From: Aspidapion aeneum
Lineage: Eukaryota; Arthropoda; Insecta; Coleoptera; Brentidae
Reading direction: 5' to 3'
Assembly (NCBI GenBank): GCA_963576565.1
Contig: OY755039.1
Location: 137,205,369-137,269,368 of the forward strand
Length of the DNA: 64,000 bases
This document shows positions 23,783 through 34,257 of this stretch, in pieces. The notes under the pieces are model-generated. The model did not search any database. It was not told where the DNA came from and was given only the letters and a program-made list of their open reading frames with translations. Positions within the stretch are counted from its first letter, which is position 1, and every line of letters begins with the position of its first letter. A program made the translations under genes and the position numbers.

Positions 23783-24325
23783 TCACCTATGTAAATTCAT
23801 TAATTTTAAATTTTTACAGGGTTTTTTAATATATTTTTTATACGACTGTCTTGTAAAAGGGGGTGTTGTGCACGGAGAACACGATCTGAAAATGGCATTT
23901 TGCGCACGCTGTGTGCAAAACGTTTTGCACACGCTTATGTCATTTTTGCGCACGCCTATGTCATTTCTGCATACGGGTCTCCCGTCATTGTGATTTTTTT
24001 TGTTGTCATCCATCAATATAAGTTGGCTTAGTTCCGTAGCAACCGTCACTGCTCGTATGTTTTGTTGATTAGATACGTCAAAAAATTGTTGAATTTTTAA
24101 AGTTTTGTTGTAAAAATGTCGGAAATAAAAACAAGTTAAATTAAAATTTGATTTTTCTTTCTTTATTAGCAGTCGTATAAAAAATATTGTAAAAAACTCG
24201 TTTGAAAACCTCTTTGCACACTCCCTCGACTTGTAGACTTCGCCTTCTGCTCGATCTACCAAACTGTCTCGATCGTGTGCAAAGAGTCGTTTTCAAACCT
24301 TGTTGTTTAAATAACTATTTTAATT
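23783..24325 (-). mobile_element. repeat family copy 2 (inverted relative to 17620-18080)
   Basis: Reverse-complement match of copy 1, ending about 200 bp upstream of the troponin start-codon exon. Inverted TTTTTTATACGACTG / CAGTCGTATAAAAAAT ends bracket 23818-24203. It yields a 159-codon open frame starting MVDRAEGEVYKS that has no recognised domain. Confidence 0.75.
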
Positions 24326-24531
24326 TCTCTGTGTTACGCATCTTCTGTTAGTCTTATTTTTTGCCTAATTATAGTCGTAAACATTTACTGTTTCCTTTAA
24401 AAAGAGGTTACATTTTTGGATCCCCTTGTATTAGTTCATGTATTGTTAAACGTTGCACAGTGGAACATTTTTAACTTTTTTTGTATTATTGACAAAAACA
24501 AAAATTTAATAATATGTTTATTAATTTTTAG

Positions 24532-24567
24532 TAACAACACACAACATCCAAAATGGCGGACGATGAG
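24532..24567 (+). CDS. wupA: troponin I start-codon exon (5' UTR plus MADDE)
   Basis: The ATG is at 24553 and the exon encodes MADDE, the invariant N-terminus of insect troponin I. A splice acceptor (TTAATTTTTAG, ending 24531) precedes a 21-nt 5' UTR portion. I place the donor at GAG|GTTAGG (24568), because this leaves phase 0 and joins cleanly to the exon at 31185, which starts in phase 0. A stronger-looking donor 5 nt downstream (GTTAG|GTATGT, 24573) would leave phase 2; joined directly to 31185 it would throw the protein out of frame. The alternative exon at 37234 also uses a GTTAGA donor, which makes the choice reasonable. Coding part is 24553-24567. Confidence 0.85.
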
Positions 24568-24679
24568 GTTAGGTATGTATTATACAAAAATTCAGACACA
24601 GGACTAATACCTAAATAAAACTTAGCTTTAAAAAACCACAAATAGTTAAAGTACATCTATAAACTTACCACTTATTCTG

Positions 24680-24960
24680 AGGTGGTAGTGCTAAGTTGAG
24701 ACTCAACTTAGCATTACATCCCCTTTTCAGGAAAACGGGTGGAGCGAGAAAATTTTGGTTTTCACGACAAATTTACGACAATTATTTCTTTTATTGGTTT
24801 TTGAAAATTTTAATTTTTTCTAGGGTCGTAGTGCTAAGTTGAGACTCCACTTAGCATGACCACCCCTTTCTAGGCCAACGGGTGGCGCGACAAATGTTCA
24901 CGACAATTAATGCATATATTGCGAATATCCAATTCTTAAGTGGTAATGCTAAGTTTATAG
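24680..24960. repeat. duplicated palindromic motif in troponin intron 1
   Basis: A 23-nt palindrome with arms GCTAAGTTGAG/CTCAACTTAGC (24690-24712) recurs with one change at 24833-24855. Each is followed by CCCCTTT(T/C)(C)AGG and ACGGGTGG(A/C)GCGA. A third TGCTAAGTT remnant is near 24948. Confidence 0.85.
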
Positions 24961-25428
24961 AGGTGAGTAATATTTATAAATTATTTAATATAAATTATTA
25001 TTTTTTTTAGTATAATTATGCGATCAGCTTTAACGGCCATACATAAAAAAGGTAAGCATATGGCATGCTACATAGTGGATGGATGTTTCAAAATCTATTT
25101 GAATTTCGTAGGCTTTATAGAATAAAAAAAATTGATTCGTAGATAGTAGCAAGTAGATCTTCTTTATCCTAAAATGTGACTAAGTTAAAAGAAGATATTA
25201 TAGCCCTAATATTTTGAAGGCTTCCCTTTTTCCATTTAGCTTGGAATTGAGACCTGTAGCCTAAATTAGCACCTAATAGTAGATTTGGTGCTAAAAATTG
25301 TAAATAAACAAAACAAGTTATTAAAATTGTAAGTAAGAATAAAACATCCATATCATGATGTTTACCTAAAAACTTCGATACTAATGTTTTTCGTTTCCGC
25401 TTAATACTGCATTTTACTTACGACTAAT

Positions 25429-26172
25429 TAGAGTTGCAAAATTTCCAGTAATATATTTTCGGAAATATTTCCGGAAATATTTCCTGAAACATTGGAAATA
25501 TATGGAAATATTGGAAATATATGAAATATCAAAAAAATAAGAAAAAAGGAAATATTTATTTATAAAATAATAACAAAACACCGGAAAACGCAGAGGGCTT
25601 ATACATGAACACAAATCAGGAGTTATTCTTCAAACAAATATACAGAAATAAGGTAAAATTTGTACAACAAAAATCTCATTCTTCACACACTACACTATTC
25701 ACTAGTCGAGCGAGAGGCATATCTTCATCGCTGTCATCAGCATTACACTCAATAACATCGTCTTGCCAGTCTAATTCGTCAAAATCTTCAATAGTATCGG
25801 AAATAAAAAGTTCTCAAGGAGGGGTTTTGGCCTTGCGTTACACTCCCCACATAGCACAAATCAAAACAACGTCAAAAACATACACTTTTTTAAGTTTAAT
25901 AAGTTGGTTTTTAATGTTATTTTTAAAACCACGTTAAAATCACACCGAAATAACTATGTGGGCAATGTTATTTTAATGTGTTTTTCTTGAAAATGCCTTA
26001 AGAGGGGGGTTCAGTTCATCCTTTATCATCAAAATCCTGAATTTTTGTGTTGCGTAATTTAAGAACGCTCCCTAAGGTTACAAAATATGAAAGATAATAT
26101 TTTTTAAATATTTCCAATATTTTCATTTCCATGGAAATATTTCCAACTAAAATATTTCCATTTACATCACTA
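25429..26172. mobile_element. 744-bp hAT element, internally deleted
   Basis: Bounded by CGACTAAT on both sides (25421-25428 and 26173-26180), an exact 8-bp duplication. Ends TAGAGTTGCAAAATT and (inverted) TAGTGATGTAAATGG resemble hAT termini; subterminal GGAAATATTTCC repeats lie at both ends. Confidence 0.88.
25676..25813 (-). pseudogene. C-terminal remnant of a transposase (probably hAT)
   Basis: Minus strand, open from 25813 to a stop at 25676: ELFISDTIEDFDELDWQDDV then IECNADDSDEDMPLARLVNS and VVCEE. A very acidic tail with DSDEDMPLARL, the sort of end seen in several DNA transposases. The hAT assignment comes from the host element's 8-bp duplication, not from this fragment. Upstream frame is closed by a stop. 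Confidence 0.5.
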
Positions 26173-26611
26173 CGACTAATAGACAAGTGCAGATAACTTT
26201 TAAAAGGGAAAAAATTGGTAGCCACATGAAAACTATAGGAAATGAAAGAAAATCTAGCAGAGCCAATAGGAAAATAAAAGTTGACTTGATACGAGTTATT
26301 GGCGTAAAGTGCGGTAAGCTTTTTGGGACGGATAACAATTTTTGCGGTTTTTAGTTAAACTAGGTCTCCTATCAAAAAAAGTTAAATACAATAGTTATAG
26401 GTAATAAAAAGGTATACAACTTCTTTACATAACCTAAAATTTTAAGAGGAAAATTGAATAAATCTGTTTTTTGAATTTTTACATTTGATTTTGATTTAAA
26501 ACCTAACATTATTCCACATTTTCACCTGAAAATGGCCAAGTTCCAAAATATATCTTTTTTTTAAACTGGGTTGTTTTTTCTCGACGAAGTTTTTTTTTTC
26601 AAAATAAAATA

Positions 26612-26800
26612 TACAGTCGAACCTCTCTAACTCGAACCTCTATAACTCGAACCTCTCTATAACTCGAACCTTTTAAGTGGTCCCTGCACTTTTTACATGT
26701 ATTTTAACCCATGTAACTCGAGTTTCTATAACTCGAACTCTCCATAACACGAACTGTTTTGGTTGTCCCTTCAGGTTCGAGTTATAGAGGTTCGACTGTA
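26612..26800. mobile_element. 189-bp pogo/Tigger-like MITE
   Basis: TA-flanked inverted ends TACAGTCGAACCTCT and (inverted) TACAGTCGAACCTCTATAAC, with internal repeats of CTATAACTCGAACCT. Typical of pogo/Tc1-type non-autonomous copies. Confidence 0.88.
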
Positions 26801-27248
26801 AATATCAATATTTTCATTTAAAAAAATTAGAAAGTGTTAAGGACATAAATAGATGTGTTTTTACTAAAGTTTGTCAAAAACGAAAAAATTTTTAATAATT
26901 TTCAAGCTGTTACTAGTTTTTTTCCTTTTTTGTCTTCTTAAAGGGTATCTGCACTGGTCGAACAACTAAGTTATCACTAAGTTTGATTTTTTGTGTTTTA
27001 ATGAAATCTAACCATAATATTCAAAGGCGTTCCCAATACAAAGGTGGCCAAACTAAAAGAATTGAAATTAGAAATAAATAAATGATGACCCAGAGGATGA
27101 TTCTGAATTTTCCAGGGAAAAACAAAGTAAAAAAAACAAAAATTTTGCGGTTTTCAGTTTGTCTAAATTTAAAAAAAAAGTTTTTTTTTTACTAGAGGTA
27201 ACAAATGAAATGAAGAAATATATATGGGTTGGCCTCCCTGCTCCTTGG

Positions 27249-27697
27249 ATAATAGATAGTTTAAGTTGTGCTACGCATTTTTACGTAAAACTGCACGTTA
27301 AGCGCTCTAGGTTTTGTTCCAAATTTGAGTTTAAGTTGAATGTTTTTACGTTACCATAACAAGTCTACTAATGGCAGAGAATATGGAATTCGGCACTGTG
27401 TTTTTTGATGTTACAATTTTGTTTTTTGCCTTTTCAACTACAGTAGAAATATATTTGCAAAAAATCGTTTGTACTGGAAGCGGAAAATTATCGTCTAGGC
27501 CTCATTTTTCGATCGGTCAATCAACCAATTCTATTCTTTGGTAACGTTAAGGTGCCCGCGGACTGCCGTAAGCTAACGTAAATACGTAAGCTCCTAACGT
27601 GACCTTGTCGACGGTGTGACGAAGTGCGCTTGCGTAACTGTCAAATCTCATGCTTACGTAAAAATACGTAGCACAACTTAAACTATCTATTATTATG
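27249..27697. mobile_element. inverted-repeat element, about 450 bp
   Basis: Arms sharing AATAGATAGTTTAAGTTGTG at 27250 onward and the complement near 27676-27693 are each about 45 nt. A GTAAGCTAACGTAAATACGT-type block lies inside next to the right arm. Confidence 0.65.
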
Positions 27698-28069
27698 ATT
27701 CATGTACGTATGCAGTTACAAATATGTACACTGAATTAATATATATATTTTTTTAGGTTTTAAATAAAAAAAGTAATACGCTTAAAAAAATACAATTTTT
27801 TTATATTGAAACATCATTTTTTCGTGTTTTTCACAATTTTTTAACTCACGGTAAAGGAATTCCTCCGAAAAGCTTTCAAAACTATACTTGTTTTGGGTGC
27901 AATGCTTAATAATTATTTTCGTGAATCTCTAGAGGGAAGGAGGTAAGCGGCATTCCCCTGCTCCTCTCTGGCAACGCCTTTGATAGCACCCGTTATGAAT
28001 ATGTATTAGATGTTACAAATTTAATGTTTTATTTGATTTTAATTAATACGCTGATCAATAGAAGATATG

Positions 28070-29299
28070 TACAGCGTGTCCCATTTTCGATGGGATTAAA
28101 TGGGAAACTCTGTTATTATTAAAGATATCGATTTTCTGATTGCACCTTACAGTGCTCTTTTTTTGAACCCTTAAGCATGGTGAGATTTTTGCTATACCCC
28201 GTGGTTTAGCTAATACAGAGAGTTTTTGAAAAAATTGTATTCTTATTAATTCCTTGTATCTCGCTTATTTTGCAAGGTATTTTTATTCTGTAAAAACCTT
28301 TTTATGGCAACTTTTTTAGGGCAAAATAATGACGTTGTCAATTTTTTTAAATATTGTTTAGTTTTTGAGATATGGTATTTATCATAAAAAAATTAAATAC
28401 GGACCTGGATTTTTTGTGTTACTGTGTTGATTGGTTTTATGCTATTATTATCTTAAAATGATAAAACTTTAATATTTTTTTGATTTAAGGTTTTAAAAAA
28501 TATTTATTATTTTAAAAAAAAATTTAGTCCGAACCTGAAAATTTCCAACGTAAATATAAATTAAAAATTGCAAGACACACTAGTTGGACGATTTTTAGTT
28601 TATCTGTTTCATTATAAATAAAGTAGAAAATGTTAAAAAGTTACAAAATGAAAATTATAGTAATTATTTGATGGTAGCACAGCAACTCATGAAATTTAGT
28701 TCAACATGGAAAAACAAAAGCGTGGAATTGACATTGTCATTTTACTTGTTTTTTAGTTAATAGATCACTCAAAATTATTCTAAAATGGCTAGAAATCGAA
28801 CATACCCAGATTTTGAAAAATGTAATGACTGCTTTATTCATGCAACAAAATCCCAATATTTAAACGGCAGAAATATTTTTATGCAAAATGTGTTAAGAAA
28901 AATCACTCAAAAATGCCAACAAAGTCTCACACATAATGACAATCAGTTTGAACATTTATATCATTAAACAAACATTAGTTATTATTTTTTGTAATTCGTT
29001 ATTTTTTTTGGATTTGTCGTAGACTTTGTTTCAAATAAATTTTTAAATGAACGTAAAACCATTTTAATTTGCTAAGTATCAAAACAGTTAAACTAAAAAT
29101 CGTTCAACTAGCAATTTTTAATTTTTATTTATGTTGAAAATTTCCAGGTTCCGACAAAATTTTTTTTTGAAATAATAAATATATTTTTTTTACCATAAAA
29201 CAAAAAAATATTACATTTTTAAGGTGCACTCAGAAAATCAATATCTTTAATAATAACCAAGTTTCCCATTTAGTCCCATCGAAAATGGGACACGCTGTA
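28070..29299. mobile_element. 1.23-kb TA-flanked element with long inverted arms and a 60-codon ORF in the loop
   Basis: Outer inverted repeats of about 80 bp begin TACAGCGTGTCCCATTTTCG. Inner blocks (GGACGATTTTTAGTT and its inverse, about 28588 and 29093) are inverted as well, so most of the element folds back. The loop carries an ORF at 28785-28967 starting MARNRTYPDFEKCNDCFIHA, no recognised domain. TA target site suggests a Tc1/mariner-type parent. Confidence 0.85.
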
Positions 29300-29659
29300 C
29301 TTATATCTTTTCAACTTAATAATTGAAGACCTTGGTGCAAAAACCGGCCACGTGCTAAAATTCAAATTTGTGCAAAATCAAAAAAAAAACTGCCTAAATT
29401 TGAAAACAAATTTGCAACTGTCCCAAATTTTGATTCTAATGTAGATATTATTGGTATTTGTTATAATATGGTCCAGTATAAAATTGATATTTAGTAAAAA
29501 TCACACCAAAAATTATTTTAAAAAATTTGGACTTGTCTGAACCTAAAAGTGCACTTGACCGGTTTTTGCACCAAAGTCTTCAATTGATATTTAATTGCAC
29601 TTTGTATTTTACAATTTAAACTATTATCCTAAATCTTGTACCAACCACACACGGTTTTG

Positions 29660-29734
29660 CATGGGCGCACCCAGGGCCCCCCCCCCAAGAGGCCTCGGGC
29701 CGCCCCCCAAGACACATTCCTGGGTGCGCCACTG
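29660..29734. mobile_element. 75-bp hAT-type micro-MITE
   Basis: Ends CATGGGCGCACCCAGG and CCTGGGTGCGCCACTG with GGTTTTG repeated directly outside both ends. Same family as 34258-35310 and 43988-44144. Confidence 0.85.
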
Positions 29735-30072
29735 GGTTTTGAAAGGACGTTTTGACTTTAGTCACAAAATTAAAATAATAATTCGTCATACATTTTTTTA
29801 GCTGAATTTTTCAGCTATTGACTTTTTTAAAGTTCTCACAAGTAATGAAACATTATCAATTTGACGATAGTTTTTCTTAACCACGGGGGCGGAAATGCAT
29901 TCGAGTGCTGAGTGATAACTATGATAAAAACGAAAATTAGTACCCCCAAATTATACCGATAAGGTTACTTTCATAGACTAACCTGGTGACAATTGGCATT
30001 TTGAAGTTTCCTGTCGGCGCGTCGTCGCAAGTCTGAGAGAAATAGTTAATTTTAAAACTGCCCTAACTTATG

Positions 30073-30351
30073 AGGGACCTATTGCAATAGTGCCAGGCAC
30101 AAATTGTGCCGGGCACTATATTGACAGTTTCGCATTACAAACTGACAGTTGATCTCTCAAAATTGACATACCAAAGTCGAATTTATAAATCCCGTCGTTT
30201 ATTTTCCATTAGTAGTGGCGTCACTATTAAATCCGGCTCGTATAATACACAAAGGCCTAATTTTGAAAGGACACAGCTGTTCTTATAATGAGAAACCGTC
30301 AATATAGTGCCCGGCACAATTTGTGCCTGGCACTATTGCAATAGGTCCCTT
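30073..30351. mobile_element. 280-bp MITE with arms of about 55 bp
   Basis: Inverted arms begin AGGGACCTATTGCAATAGTG and contain GTGCC(A)GGCAC / TTGTGCCGGGCAC motifs. Non-coding; the small ORF in it is an artefact. Confidence 0.88.
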
Positions 30352-30961
30352 ATAAGACAACCCAAAACGTTTTTAATTGTTGTGCTAAAGTATAGGCACA
30401 ACATATCTGCGTTTAATGTCTTTCAAACAATTCGTTTATGTTTTGCACTTTCTTTAATATTTTTATAAACTTGATTTTTCCTTTCAGATTTTTGATGAAA
30501 TCAAGTTGTCATCATCGTATCTCATAACAACTCAAGAAACTCCATTTATCTTTATTTCTGAAATTTAGACCTTTCAAAAAGTCCTGCCCGTAAAACCGTT
30601 CGAGATTTACTTGGCTTTCCCATCTTACTTAAAATTTCTAACCGAAGACTGTAAAAGTTCTTAATTTAGACACAAGACAAACGAAATAATTCGATTTTTT
30701 ATTCTTTAACTAATTTTAACAGTTGTCTTGTCAAAACTGTATAATTTATTAAAACGTATTTAAATCACTCATTTATAACACATATTGACATAATTGACTA
30801 AATTATTGCAAATGAATTTAAAATAAGCTAACATATTTAAAGTTCGGTTTTTAAAATTAATCCAGAATAATAATTGTCATTCTTTTAAATCTAAATCAGT
30901 TTCATTTTAAAAACTGACGTTTACCAATACCTAACTAATTTTTGTTTTTTTTTTTTTTTAG

Positions 30962-31025
30962 AAAAAGAAGCTAGAGGAGGCACGTACAAATTTAGACTCA
31001 AAAATAAGTAAAACAGCAAAACCAG
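30962..31025 (+). CDS. wupA: candidate alternative troponin I exon 3 (Lys-rich), phase does not fit
   Basis: A long T-tract acceptor (ending 30961) precedes an open stretch reading KKKLEEARTNL then DSKISKTAKP up to a CAG|GTTTTT donor. It lies just upstream of the next constitutive exon, where Drosophila has its optional exon 3 (starting KK, rich in Ala, Pro and Lys). After MADDE the reading frame is good, but the exon is 64 nt. Every GT in it (22, 46 or 64 nt in) leaves phase 1, whereas the next exon enters in phase 0, so joining gives a quick stop. Entering in phase 2 from the other 5' donor hits TAG after four codons. It may be a dying exon, a cryptic exon, or contain an assembly indel. Confidence 0.4.
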
Positions 31026-31184
31026 GTTTTTTTTTTTAAATATATTTTTCCTGCGCTAAGAATAATTTTACTTTACAAAAATCTAGAAATAAGGTAAAAA
31101 CCTTAAATTTTAAGAGATTTTTTGTTAAAAATTCTCAATTAAAATCAAATGGTTTTACTAATTTTTTGAATAATAAAATTATAG

Positions 31185-31313
31185 GAAAAGAAGAAGAAAC
31201 AGGCTGAGATTGAAAGGAAGAGGGCCGAAGTCAGGGCTCGTATGGAAGAGGCGTCCAAAGCTAAAAAAGCCAAGAAAGGTTTTATGACCCCAGAAAGAAA
31301 GAAGAAACTTAGG
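31185..31313 (+). CDS. wupA: troponin I constitutive exon 4 (troponin C-binding N-terminal region)
   Basis: Exactly 43 codons, phase 0 at both ends, with acceptor AAATTATAG and a strong donor AGG|GTGAGTT. The translation begins [20 protein letters not shown] and ends [14 protein letters not shown]. This is the most conserved N-terminal block of arthropod TnI and belongs to the region that contacts the C-lobe of troponin C. The residue composition is mostly Lys, Arg, Glu and Ala, as expected for a charged helix. It joins directly to MADDE (giving [15 protein letters not shown]) and to the exon at 35597. No frameshift or stop. Confidence 0.95.
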
Positions 31314-31435
31314 GTGAGTTACATTACTTCTTATTTTAACTATGTCACCTAATTTCTTCTTGAACGAAAACGAAACCAAATGGTTAATGTTAAGTATGTT
31401 ATATTTTTGTTAAGATGTTAAATATCATATCCAAG

Positions 31436-32016
31436 ATCTAATGGACACCTAATAAGTGTTGACAGTTAACTGTTTCGTCCTTATGAGACTCCTCAGAACA
31501 CGGCTTGGTCAATGTGACACTCTTGCGAAGTTAATTAGACGGTTTTGTCTTTAGACCTTTATAAATAGTGAAAAAACTTTCGCAAGAAGCGCCATCTACC
31601 GAGATACGAGAGAAACAAGAACAAGAGATCAATGAAAAGATCGAAAACAAATAAAAAGAAACAAACTAAACTGTGAGCTACGACAGCTCTTTCTGCCTTT
31701 CAGGCCAGATCAACGCTTATTGCGTTTTTACCCGCTATCAGACACGCGAGCGTCAGTCAACGGAATTTTTAAGCCAAACAATACTAACGAACGTGAAACT
31801 TGGTACCCGTGAATTTAAAAAATCAAACAAGTTTCGTGGCTAATCGGGTAAAAAGGAGTTTTTGTTTTTCTCATATTTTTCCGTGGATAGCTTGAAAGCT
31901 TAACCTCACGGGGGTCCAATCTAATGGACCCCTAATAAGTGTTGACAGTTAACTGTTTCGCCATTATGGGACTCCTCAGAACACTACTTGGTGAATGCGA
32001 CACTCTTGCAAAGCTT
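31436..32016 (+). repeat. direct repeat pair of about 100 bp in troponin intron
   Basis: 31436-31537 and 31918-32016 share CTAATAAGTGTTGACAGTTA, ACTGTTTCG, GACTCCTCAGAACAC and GACACTCTTGC, about 480 bp apart in the same orientation. Spacer includes an AT-poorer region with GCGAGCGTCAG. Nature unknown. Confidence 0.8.
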
Positions 32017-32019
32017 TTT

Positions 32020-33620
32020 TTAACAAAAAATCACATTTTTAAAAAACAACGTTCTTAGGAGCTTTCGTTGGCAAAAAATAACTAGGAATACGTTAAAAAA
32101 TTCATACCATTCACTGATTGTATTACCTTTAGGTCCAGGAAGTGAGGTACAGGGTGAAATCGAAATTAGTAGTATAATTTTCTAAAAATCACATTATATC
32201 ACATAAAAATAATTAGGAATACGTTAAAAAATCATACTATTCAGATTGTATTACTTTTTGGTCTGGGAAATGAGCAACAGGGTAATATCGAAATTGGTAG
32301 TAACATTTTGTAAAAATTATATTTTTAAAAACACTTGTGTAATTTTCTAAAATTCACATTTTTAAGAAACAACGTTGACAGGAGCTTTGGTTGGCAAAAA
32401 CTAATTAAGAATACGTTAAAAAATCATACCATTAGGTGGCCATACACACAGAGGTTGATCCACCGGTTTGGAACGGCGCGGTTCAAACTGGCGGATTTGT
32501 CTTTCAATTAGTGGACATTCCACGTGCCAGTTATAGCCGGTATAGATTTATCTGTGAGTTCAGACCGGCGGGCGAAACTTGTGCGTTCCGCGCTCGATAT
32601 TTTAACCGGCGCAGACTTGTCTGTCGGTTTACACTGTGCCAGGACCGTTCATATAGTCTCTTTAATTTATTGAATATTATGGCACATGTTTCCGGAATGA
32701 TATACCCAAGTGCCTGTGCAGAAATTCCCACTGAAAATTTCAGATCTTCATATTATGATCTTCCCGTGGCAAGGAAAGAAAGGGCAGCATTTAATCGTTG
32801 TCCTGGACCAATGACTTCTCTCATTTGGGTATCTTGTTTCGTAAGATCCTCTCTTACCAAATTTAATAAAAGGTCATACGTGTTAATATTCATTCTTAAA
32901 TAATTTTTAAAATCGTTTTTTCTTAACTCTTTTAATAGAAAGTCATAGCTAAATAGCTAATAGTTTCCTCTTAAGCAAATAACTTTTAACCCACTTGGAA
33001 CATCTCTTTTTTACGCCACTATGCATTATTTCCATATTAATAATCATTCCCATACACAGAGCCTGCTTCTTTTTAGCTCGAAACATTTTACACTATGCTT
33101 AAAACTTTCGACTTGACGAAATTCCACAGTTTTGGTTTAACCGGCAGATAAATCTTGAGTTTTCGCCCACTAACGCGCGGTTATATCTGCCACAGACCGA
33201 TATGAAGGATCGATTCGAAAGATTTTTTTTTGTGTTAGTGGACTGCAATAGTTTTAAACCGTTGCGGACAAAACGGTCAGACTTATCTGTGCCGTTCCAA
33301 ACCGACGGATCAACCTCTGTGTGTATGGCCACCTATTCACTGATTGTATTACCTTTAGGTCTAGGTAGTTAGCTACAGGGTAATATCGAAATTAGTAATG
33401 TAATTTTCGGAAAATCACATTTTTAAAAAAAGCGTTGTCTGAACCTTTCGTTAGCAAAAAATAATTAGGAACACGTTAAACAATCATACCATTAACTGAT
33501 TGTATTATTTTTAGGTCCGGGAAGGGACTAAAGGGTGATATCACGATCGTGTGATATCGAAATTGGTAGTAAAATTTTGTAAAACTCATATTTTTAAAAA
33601 CACTTTGGCTTTACCTTACT
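32020..33620 (+). repeat. tandem repeat array split by a MITE
   Basis: Units of about 125-190 bp with AGGAATACGTTAAAAAATCA, CACTGATTGTATTACCTTTA and CAGGGTAATATCGAAATT, at about 32090, 32216, 32406 and 33467. The element at 32434-33334 interrupts one unit. Confidence 0.8.
32434..33334. mobile_element. 901-bp PIF/Harbinger-like MITE
   Basis: Inverted ends start AGGTGGCCATACACACAGAG and run over 40 bp. ATT stands on both sides (32431-32433 and 33335-33337) and once at the same place in undisturbed repeat units (CATACCATTCACTGATTG), so a 3-bp duplication is directly visible. The interior has several 60-155-codon open frames on both strands that look like chance in a stop-poor palindrome. Confidence 0.88.
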
Positions 33621-34257
33621 GTTTACAAACCGAAAACATATAAGTGAGGTTTTCTTGAGCGATCTGTTTAAAAAGTATTTTATTATTCACTTTGTACAAA
33701 CAATTCAAAGCCTAAGCGATACAAAAAATATTTATAAATTAATAAAAATTGTGTGCAAAATTACATTTTCTGAAATTATTACATAAAAGCATTTATAAAA
33801 GTGTTTAAATTACCTTAGGTTATATAGTAATGCAATTATGATTTTTTAATGAATTATTTTTTTATATTGGTTTTTTTGTACACTTTTTAGAGAAGTCCTG
33901 AAGGTTTTATAAGAAGTGGATTAAAGTATGACAACACCAATTTATAAAAATTTTGTGGTCGGATCCCCAAATTTTTATTAAATAATTGATTGAAATATGT
34001 ATTTCAAACACTAATTTATAAAACTTTTAAAGCAAAGTTTTATAAAAATTTAAGTTTTGTCCCTTTAGGATTTTTAATAAAACAACTATAAATACAATAA
34101 TTTTGCAAAAGCCTTCTATATAGGTACAATAAACTTATAACGAAACCTTCTAATACAATTTATAGAAATTTTTTTCACCAGAAGTTCTTCATTGGGTAAC
34201 TTTGTGTGAAAATTATAAAAGTTTCCATTTAAGTTTATGCCATTCGCAATATTAATT

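Noticed and set aside
23783..24262. 159-codon open frame on the minus strand (MVDRAEGEVYKS...)
   Set aside because: Part of a dispersed repeat; the other copy (17663) breaks the frame after about 80 codons, so no coding constraint is visible.
25605..25937. 110-codon + strand frame
   Set aside because: Antisense shadow of the transposase tail read on the minus strand.
31026..31184. A tiny exon that would repair the phase of candidate exon 3
   Set aside because: AG...GT pairs in this interval give lengths of 7 or 33 nt, neither of which restores the frame.
32436..32903. 155-codon open frame
   Set aside because: Lies wholly within a MITE from its inverted end inward, with no known domain; stop-poor repeat sequence.
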